Assembly: GCA_026125925.1 (NCBI GenBank)
Contig: JAHCKF010000081.1
Span: 1 to 10,842 of the forward strand
Origin: Pseudolabrys sp.
GTDB lineage: Bacteria > Pseudomonadota > Alphaproteobacteria > Rhizobiales > Xanthobacteraceae
Length of the DNA stretch: 10,842 bases
Reading direction: 5' to 3'
Below the pieces are notes generated by a model. It ran no database searches. It was not told the origin of the DNA and was given only the letters and a program-made list of their open reading frames with translations. Numbering within the stretch: position 1 is the stretch's first letter; each line of letters opens with the position of its first letter. Of this stretch, positions 6,393-10,842 are shown piece by piece. The translations under genes and the position numbers were made by a program.

Positions 6393-7126
6393 CGCGCGGG
6401 GCGGGACGGTGTGCCGCTGTTCTCGCGGTTGCCGCCGCCCTGCCGGCGTTGTCCGGGCATGCACTGGCGCAATCCTGTCCAGAACCGCTCGCCTCGGCGC
6501 GCCGGCTGGTGCTGGTCACCGCCGACGGCATGGCGACCAGCAAGGCGCGGCTGCGTCTTTATGAGCGCGCCGCGCCGGGGTCCGCTTGGCGTCCGGCCGG
6601 CGGCGTCGCGCCGGCGATCATCGGGCGCAACGGTCTCGCCTGGTCCTTTGCGTTCCGGCAGCTCGCGGCGCGCGGCGAGCCGGTCAAGGTCGACGGCGAC
6701 AAGCGGGCGCCCGCGGGCCTCTACCGGCTCGGCGCGACCTTCGGGCTCGCGCCGTCGCGCCGCGCCAATTACCTGCACCTGACCGAAGGCACCGTCTGCG
6801 TCGACGATCCGGCGTCGCCCGCCTACAACACCATCACCGCGCGCGCGAAGGTCGGCTGGAAGGTGCACGGCGAGAACATGTGGCGCATTCCGCACTACCG
6901 GCACGGCATGGTGGTCGACTACCCGACCGATCGCCGGCGGCATGGCGGTTCCTGCATCTTCATCCATCTGAAGATGCCGCAGGCCACCTCGACGTCCGGT
7001 TGTGTCGCGCTGGAGGAGCCGGCGCTGCTGGCGCTTGAGGAGTTCGCCGCGCCCGGCGCGGTGCTGGCGATCCTGCCGGCCCAGGCGACCAGCCGGCTCG
7101 GCGCCTGCCTGCCGCCGTTCCGCTAG
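6389..7126 (+). CDS. Exported YkuD-like L,D-transpeptidase family protein
   Basis: This is probably a periplasmic enzyme of the L,D-transpeptidase (YkuD) fold acting on peptidoglycan; its exact reaction is unknown. The 245-residue product begins with a signal peptide (about 1-28, hydrophobic core AAVLAVAAALPAL, cleavage likely after HALA). The C-terminal part has SCIFIHL with His193 and STSGCVAL with Cys205, the His and Cys positions expected for the catalytic pair. The Arg that usually follows the Cys in SxGCxR is replaced: here Cys-Val-Ala. This variant ending (CIFxH...GCxA) is one I associate with a family subgroup. The start ATG at 6389 overlaps the hslO stop, giving tight coupling; the frame is open further upstream, but only this start yields a signal peptide. 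The stop codon lies in a CTAG shared with apaG. The function call is moderate; export is confident. Confidence 0.78.
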   Translation: MTRGAGRCAAVLAVAAALPALSGHALAQSCPEPLASARRLVLVTADGMATSKARLRLYERAAPGSAWRPAGGVAPAIIGRNGLAWSFAFRQLAARGEPVKVDGDKRAPAGLYRLGATFGLAPSRRANYLHLTEGTVCVDDPASPAYNTITARAKVGWKVHGENMWRIPHYRHGMVVDYPTDRRRHGGSCIFIHLKMPQATSTSGCVALEEPALLALEEFAAPGAVLAILPAQATSRLGACLPPFR

Positions 7127-7515
7127 TTCAGGACGCGCTTGCTGGCCGGCGCGTCGAGCGAGAAGGCCGGCACCTCGATGTCGAACTGCTCGCCGCTCTC
7201 CGACACCATGCCGTAGCTGCCGAGCATGAAACCGGACGAGGTCTGCAGCGGAACGCCGCTCGTATATTCGTAGGACTCGCCGGGTTTGAGCACCGGTTCC
7301 TCGCCGACCACGCCGGGGCCGCGCACTTCCTGCAGGCGGCCGTTGCCGTCGGTGATCCGCCAGTGCCGGGTCTTCAGTTGCACGGTTTCCGCGCCGTGGT
7401 TCTTGATGCCGATCGTATAGGCCCAGAAGTAATAGCCCTCGGTCTCCGACGATCGTTCGGGGAGAAAGCGGGGCGTGACGGAAACCTCAATTTTTCGTGT
7501 GACGGCGCGATACAT
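7123..7515 (-). CDS. apaG: ApaG (Co2+/Mg2+ efflux-associated, FN3-like domain protein)
   Basis: ApaG is a small immunoglobulin/fibronectin III-like protein of uncertain biochemical role. In enterobacteria it lies next to apaH, and mutants affect cobalt resistance and magnesium efflux. The 130-residue product fits the family length exactly. Hallmarks are FWAYTIGIKNHG (about 30-41), RHWRITDGNGRLQEVRGPGV (about 50-69) and the glycine-rich PGESYEYTSGVPLQT with GFMLGSYGMV (about 77-103). The start at 7515 is chosen because homologs begin MYRAVTRxIEV; two alternative ATG codons in frame lie 9 and 21 codons further upstream. The ribosome binding site is weak (AGCAAGC). The gene is divergent from opgC across 86 bp and overlaps the end of the L,D-transpeptidase gene by 4 bp. 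Confidence 0.93.
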   Translation of the reverse strand: MYRAVTRKIEVSVTPRFLPERSSETEGYYFWAYTIGIKNHGAETVQLKTRHWRITDGNGRLQEVRGPGVVGEEPVLKPGESYEYTSGVPLQTSSGFMLGSYGMVSESGEQFDIEVPAFSLDAPASKRVLN

Positions 7516-7601
7516 ATTGCTTGCTGTCGAGGGACGGGTCATCAGATAGGGTGCCGCTGCCGGCCTCGAGATTCGCATTCACGAGATTCTCCCGCGGAAT
7601 T
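7516..7601. promoter_or_regulatory. apaG/opgC divergent promoter region with paired GANTC repeat
   Basis: This 86-bp gap must hold signals for both genes. An 8-bp direct repeat CGAGATTC occurs at 7567-7574 and 7582-7589, 15 bp apart; each copy contains a GATTC (7570-7574 and 7585-7589), that is, a CcrM methylation site. A weak sigma-70 candidate for opgC is TTGCTG (7520-7525) with GATAGG 18 bp later. The repeat lies just before the opgC start, where methylation-dependent control could act. The promoter call is tentative. Confidence 0.4.
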
Positions 7602-8804
7602 ATGGCCGAAAAGCGCGACGAAAGAAACGCCGCAATGTCCACGGGCGTGATGCCAGCGGTTGCGTCGAAACGCGATTTGCGGCTCGACCTGTTTCGCGGC
7701 CTCGCGCTCTGGCTGATCTTCCTCGATCACATCCCGTCGAACGTGGTGAGCTGGGTCACCATCCGCAATTACGGCTTCAGCGACGCCACCGAGATTTTCG
7801 TTTTCATTTCCGGCTACACCGCGGCCTTCGTCTATGGCCGCTCGATGCAGCAGAACGGCTTCATCGTCGCCGGCGCGCGGGTGCTCAAGCGCGCCTGGCA
7901 GATCTACGTCGCCCACGTCTTCCTGTTCGCGATTTATCTCGCCGAGATCGCCTATGTCGCCCACAGCTTCGACAATCCGCTCTACACCGAGGAAATGGGC
8001 ATCCTGAATTTCCTTCAGCATCCGGACGAGACGATCATTCAGGCGCTGCTGCTGAAGTTCAAGCCGGTCAACATGGACGTGCTGCCGCTCTATATCGTGC
8101 TGCTGCTTGGCTTCGCGCCGGCGCTGTGGCTGCTGCTGCGCTCCGCGACCGGCGCGCTCCTCGCATCGGCCGCGCTCTATGCGCTGATGTGGCAGTTCGA
8201 CTTCAACATCCCGTCCTATCCGCGCGGCTCCTGGGTGTTCAACCCGTTCGCCTGGCAACTGCTGTTCGTGTTCGGCGCGTGGTGCGCGCTCGGCGGCGCG
8301 CAGCGCCTGAAGCGCTGGATCGAGTCCCCGGTCACGCTGGCCTTCGCCGTCGTCTACATCGTCTTCGCCTTTTCGATCACGCTGACGTGGCATTTCCCGC
8401 GGCTCGCCGTCTACGTGCCGCACGTCGTCTCCGAGCTGATCTATCCGATCAACAAGACTAATCTGGACGTGCTGCGGATCGTCCATTTCCTGTCGCTGGC
8501 GGTGATCACGCTGCGGCTGGTTCCGCGCGACTGGCCGGCGCTCAACTCATGGTGGGCCTATCCGGCCGTGCTGTGCGGCCAGCATTCGCTGGAGATTTTC
8601 TGTCTCGGCGTCTTTCTGTCCTTCGCCGGCCACTTCGTTTTCACCGAGGTCTCGAACGTTGTTGCGGTGCAGGTGGCCGTCAGCATCGCCGGGATCGCGG
8701 CGATGACTGGCGCGGCGATGGTCATTGCGTGGTATAAGCGTGTCGAGCGTGGGGGCTCGGCGCGTCCGCCGGACAAGCCCTCTTACGCGCGGGGCAAAGC
8801 ATGA
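7602..8804 (+). CDS. opgC: OpgC-family integral membrane acyltransferase
   Basis: OpgC proteins are inner-membrane proteins related to the acyltransferase-3 superfamily; in known cases they transfer succinyl groups to osmoregulated periplasmic glucans. The product (400 residues from this start) opens with the family hallmark KRDLRLDLFRGLALWLIFLD followed by His43, then NYGFSDATEIFVFISGY (about 56-72). About eight to ten hydrophobic segments follow, for example around 104-118, 163-180, 183-197, 220-235, 244-262, 292-306, 330-345 and 351-376. The conserved NMDVLPLYIVLLL lies at about 167-179. The start is uncertain: ATG 7602 or ATG 7635 (11 codons later), neither with a strong ribosome binding site. 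The stop overlaps the next start as ATGA (8801-8804), so it forms an operon with two exported SGNH proteins. This suggests a joint role in acylating a periplasmic glycan (inference); the acyl group is not known. Confidence 0.88.
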   Translation: MAEKRDERNAAMSTGVMPAVASKRDLRLDLFRGLALWLIFLDHIPSNVVSWVTIRNYGFSDATEIFVFISGYTAAFVYGRSMQQNGFIVAGARVLKRAWQIYVAHVFLFAIYLAEIAYVAHSFDNPLYTEEMGILNFLQHPDETIIQALLLKFKPVNMDVLPLYIVLLLGFAPALWLLLRSATGALLASAALYALMWQFDFNIPSYPRGSWVFNPFAWQLLFVFGAWCALGGAQRLKRWIESPVTLAFAVVYIVFAFSITLTWHFPRLAVYVPHVVSELIYPINKTNLDVLRIVHFLSLAVITLRLVPRDWPALNSWWAYPAVLCGQHSLEIFCLGVFLSFAGHFVFTEVSNVVAVQVAVSIAGIAAMTGAAMVIAWYKRVERGGSARPPDKPSYARGKA

Positions 8805-9559
8805 AATCGTTGCGGGCGCCGCTGCTCCTGTCGGTTGCGCTGGTCATGCTGTGCGTTCCTGCCTCGGCCGATATGCCGGCGGCCTGCCGGGTCGCCGAGT
8901 CGGAGGTGGTGACGGCTTTCCCGTTGCCGCGGACCGCCGCTGCGATCGTCAAAAAAACGCTCGACGTGCTGGTGATCGGGGCCGGCTCGTCGACCTTGCC
9001 GGGCAAGGACGGCGCTGAAAAAGCCTATCCGGCGCGGCTGCAGAAGGCGCTCATCGAGAAATATCCGGGCGTGACCGTCAATGTCCAAACCGACATCAAG
9101 CGCAGCCGCACCGCGGCCGAAATGTCCACCCAACTGATCTCGTTGCTGGGCACCGCCAAGCCCGCGCTGGTGATCTGGCAGACCGGCACGATCGACGCCA
9201 TGCGCGCGGTCGATCCCGACCGGTTCGGCGCCAACCTCGATTCCGGCATCAATGCCGCCCGGTCGGCCGGCGCCGACGTGGTTCTGGTCAATTCGCAGTA
9301 CAGTCCACGCACGGAATCGATGATTGCGCTCGGCGCCTATAACGAAAGCATGCGTTGGGTTGCATTGCAGCAAGAGCTGCCGCTGTTCGATCGCTTCGGA
9401 ATCATGCGGCTTTGGTCGGAGGAGGGAACCTTCAACTTCCATTCCGCGACGAAAAAACTTGACACCGCAGAGCGGGTTCATGATTGCATTGGGTGGCTGC
9501 TGGCAACCCTCGTCGCCGAGGGGGTCAGATTGGCCGCGCCGCCAGGGGGCGGGCGATAG
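8801..9559 (+). CDS. Exported SGNH-hydrolase-like protein with degenerate active site
   Basis: This is a paralog of the gene that follows it. The 252-residue product has a signal peptide (about 1-23, cleavage likely after PASA), so it is probably periplasmic. The shared features are a mature N-terminus beginning near CRV (Cys29), a block I serine in GAGSST (Ser63), YPARLQ, LVIWQTGT, GADVVLVNSQYSP and a late Cys229. Compared with the second copy, the block II glycine is replaced (Ile99 for Gly108), the block III asparagine is Ile131 (GTID instead of GTNA), and the DxxH of block V is not present at the expected place. His214 and His227 lie nearby and could not be aligned with it. Only the nucleophile region survives, so it is either a non-catalytic partner or a changed enzyme. 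It is translationally coupled to opgC. SGNH proteins can be esterases or O-acyltransferases. Confidence 0.8.
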   Translation: MKSLRAPLLLSVALVMLCVPASADMPAACRVAESEVVTAFPLPRTAAAIVKKTLDVLVIGAGSSTLPGKDGAEKAYPARLQKALIEKYPGVTVNVQTDIKRSRTAAEMSTQLISLLGTAKPALVIWQTGTIDAMRAVDPDRFGANLDSGINAARSAGADVVLVNSQYSPRTESMIALGAYNESMRWVALQQELPLFDRFGIMRLWSEEGTFNFHSATKKLDTAERVHDCIGWLLATLVAEGVRLAAPPGGGR

Positions 9560-9578
9560 CCGGGGTTTGAACCTCATC

Positions 9579-10382
9579 GTGCTGCGTTTGACGATTGGCC
9601 TGCCGTCGCGCCCGTTTGCCGCCGCCGCAGCGCTTCTCTTGGGATTGTTCGCGCCCGCCGCCGCGATTGCGGAAACCGGCACGCCGTGCCGCGTGCCGTT
9701 CGATGTCGTGCGGCTCGCTTATCCCCTGTCGCAGGTCCATCAAAAACTCGACGCCAAGCAGACGGTGACCGTCGTCGCCATCGGCTCGTCGTCGACCGCC
9801 GGCGCCGGCGCAAGCTCGCCGGACGCGACCTATCCGAGCCGTCTCAAGGTCGAGCTGTCGCGCCTGTTGCCCGGCCGCGACTTCAAGGTGATCAACCGCG
9901 GCGTCAACGGCGAAGAAATCAAGGACATGCTCGCGCGCTTCGATCGCGACGTCGTCGCGGAGAAGCCGGACCTCGTGTTGTGGCAGCTCGGCACCAATGC
10001 CGTGATCCGCGATCATCCGCTCTCGGACGAAGGCGTCGCCATTCGCGACGGCATCGCGCGGGCGCGGAGCGTCGGCGCCGATGTCGTGCTGATCGATCCG
10101 CAATTCGCGCCGAAAGTCATCGCCAAGGCCGGCGTCGGCGACGCGATCGATCTCATCGGCATTGCCGGCAAGCTCGCCGATGTCGGCGTGTTCCACCGCT
10201 ACGAGCTGATGCGGCGCTGGCGCGTCATCGACGGCCTGACCTTCGCCGATTTCATTTCGGAAGACGGCCTGCACATGAACGACTGGAGCTATGCCTGCGT
10301 CGCCCGCGCGCTCGCCGTGGCGATCGCGGAGGCGGCGACCAAGCGGCCGCCGGTCGCCACCGCGCGCGCCACGACGCGGTAG
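9579..10382 (+). CDS. Exported SGNH/GDSL-family hydrolase or acyltransferase
   Basis: This is probably a periplasmic SGNH-fold esterase or O-acyltransferase. The 267-residue product has a signal peptide (about 1-31, cleavage likely after AAAIA). The catalytic blocks are complete: block I GSSST with the likely nucleophile Ser71, block II NRGVNG with Gly108, block III GTNA with Asn140, and block V Asp229-Gly-Leu-His232. Cys37 and Cys240 match Cys29 and Cys229 of the preceding paralog and may form a disulfide. No ATG suits the signal peptide: GTG at 9579 is preferred (GGGG at 9562-9565 upstream), with TTG at 9567 or 9588 as alternatives. The frame is open far upstream, but that part overlaps the previous gene out of frame. 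The 19-bp gap from the first paralog places it in the opgC operon. The substrate is unknown; a periplasmic glucan decorated by OpgC is a reasonable guess. Confidence 0.85.
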   Translation: MLRLTIGLPSRPFAAAAALLLGLFAPAAAIAETGTPCRVPFDVVRLAYPLSQVHQKLDAKQTVTVVAIGSSSTAGAGASSPDATYPSRLKVELSRLLPGRDFKVINRGVNGEEIKDMLARFDRDVVAEKPDLVLWQLGTNAVIRDHPLSDEGVAIRDGIARARSVGADVVLIDPQFAPKVIAKAGVGDAIDLIGIAGKLADVGVFHRYELMRRWRVIDGLTFADFISEDGLHMNDWSYACVARALAVAIAEAATKRPPVATARATTR

Positions 10383-10411
10383 AGCCTTTCTCTTTAGACA
10401 GAAGCAGCGTT

Positions 10412-10579
10412 CGTCATGCGCGGACTTGACGTCCAAGTCGGATGTTTCCGACTTGGACCGAGTATTGAGCGGAAGTCGGAAACATCCGACTTCCGTTGCA
10501 TCCATCTTTCAAAAAGATGGATTGCCGGGTCGTCAGGGCGTTCACGCCCGTCTTCGACGGGCTATGCCCGGCAATGACG
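10412..10579. repeat. Composite palindromic intergenic repeat (nested hairpins)
   Basis: The element is bounded by CGTCAT (10412-10417) and ATGACG (10574-10579). Inside are: hairpin 1, 12-bp arms 10431-10442 and 10447-10458 with loop TGTT; hairpin 2, arms 10470-10480 and 10485-10495 with loop AACA; hairpin 3, 10-bp arms 10500-10509 and 10513-10522 with a 3-base loop; and an outer stem ATTGCCGGG (10521-10529) with CCCGGCAAT (10567-10575) enclosing two overlapping GC-rich small stems (10536-10549 and 10546-10562). The outer frame (CGTCATGCGCGGACTTGA ... ATGGATTGCCGGGT ... CCCGGCAATGACGG) recalls a repeat common in Bradyrhizobium and relatives. It fills the gap between convergent genes and may also end both transcripts. 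Confidence 0.75.
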
Positions 10580-10585
10580 GTGGAC

Positions 10586-10842
10586 TTACACCGCGTCGAG
10601 CGCGGTCAGCAGGTCTTCCAGCACATCGTCGGGATGTTCGAGCCCGGCCGAGAAGCGCACCAGCCCGTCGCCGATGCCGAGCTCGGCGCGCTGCTCCGGC
10701 GTCAGCCGCTGATGCGTCGTCGTCGTCGGATGCGTGATGAGGCTCTTGGCGTCGCCGAGATTGTTGGTGATGCCGGTGAGCTGCAGTCCGTTGAGGAAGC
10801 GGAACGCGCCTTCCTTGCCGCCCTTCACCTCGAACGAGCAGA
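10586..10842 (-). CDS. metZ: O-succinylhomoserine sulfhydrylase MetZ (C-terminal part)
   Basis: MetZ is a PLP enzyme of the Cys/Met-metabolism family that makes homocysteine directly from O-succinylhomoserine and sulfide in methionine synthesis. Only the last 85 or so codons are in the window; the frame runs off the right edge with no start inside. The visible end contains FEVKGGKEGAFRFLNGLQ, then NNLGDAKSLITHPTTTTH (the conserved serine/histidine region whose downstream Arg binds the substrate carboxylate), RAELGIGDGLVRFSAGLE and HPDDVLEDLLTALDAV before TAA. Cystathionine gamma-synthase and methionine gamma-lyase share these motifs, so the exact reaction is inferred from similarity to alphaproteobacterial MetZ. 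It is convergent with the SGNH genes across the palindromic repeat. Confidence 0.88.
   Translation of the reverse strand, partial: CSFEVKGGKEGAFRFLNGLQLTGITNNLGDAKSLITHPTTTTHQRLTPEQRAELGIGDGLVRFSAGLEHPDDVLEDLLTALDAV

Noticed and set aside
5340..6464. Long minus-strand open frame of 374 codons opposite hslO
   Set aside because: It is a GC-driven shadow rich in Arg, His and Ala with no family signature, and lies fully antisense to a well-supported Hsp33 gene.
9525..10505. Minus-strand open frame of 326 codons over the second SGNH gene
   Set aside because: The composition looks like a shadow frame and its first part runs through the palindromic repeat; the plus-strand SGNH gene has a signal peptide and full catalytic motifs.
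10412..10579. CRISPR array
   Set aside because: The repeated units are inverted and self-complementary, only two similar copies exist, and there are no regular unique spacers.

Overview
The window is GC-rich alphaproteobacterial chromosome. Protein sequences, gene order and intergenic repeats point to the Hyphomicrobiales, most likely the Nitrobacteraceae (Rhodopseudomonas/Bradyrhizobium/Afipia) or a close Xanthobacteraceae relative. The cell-cycle regulator GcrA confirms the class. The genus is inferred from recall of these families, not from a search.

Layout, left to right. (1) 1-2136, plus strand: the end of a phosphate-response operon, pstB (5' end cut off), phoU and phoB. (2) 2191-2676, minus strand: gcrA, convergent with phoB and separated from it by a hairpin whose T-run lies inside the phoB coding end. 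(3) 2677-3085: a 409-bp divergent intergenic region with four GANTC (CcrM methylation) sites, two DnaA-box-like sites, inverted repeats, a good sigma-70 promoter and a leader hairpin. (4) 3086-5223: argD-argF, translationally coupled arginine biosynthesis genes. A dispersed-type palindrome begins inside the last codons of argF. (5) 5376-7126: hslO (Hsp33 redox chaperone), coupled by an ATGA overlap to an exported YkuD-like L,D-transpeptidase. (6) 7123-7515, minus strand: apaG, tail to tail with the previous gene so that one CTAG holds both stop codons. (7) 7602-10382: opgC (membrane glucan acyltransferase family) followed by two tandem exported SGNH-hydrolase paralogs. The first of these has lost most catalytic blocks. 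(8) 10412-10579: a composite palindromic repeat. (9) 10586-10842, minus strand: the C-terminal end of metZ.

Most genes are conserved housekeeping genes. The least explained unit is the opgC-SGNH-SGNH operon. It puts a multi-pass acyltransferase with one intact and one degenerate periplasmic SGNH protein, an arrangement that resembles split acyltransferase-3/SGNH systems for decorating periplasmic glycans. The other notable signal is methylation-site clustering. By eye I count 13 GANTC sites in the whole window. Four lie within 145 bp upstream of gcrA, whose product reads GANTC methylation, and two lie in the 86-bp apaG/opgC gap.
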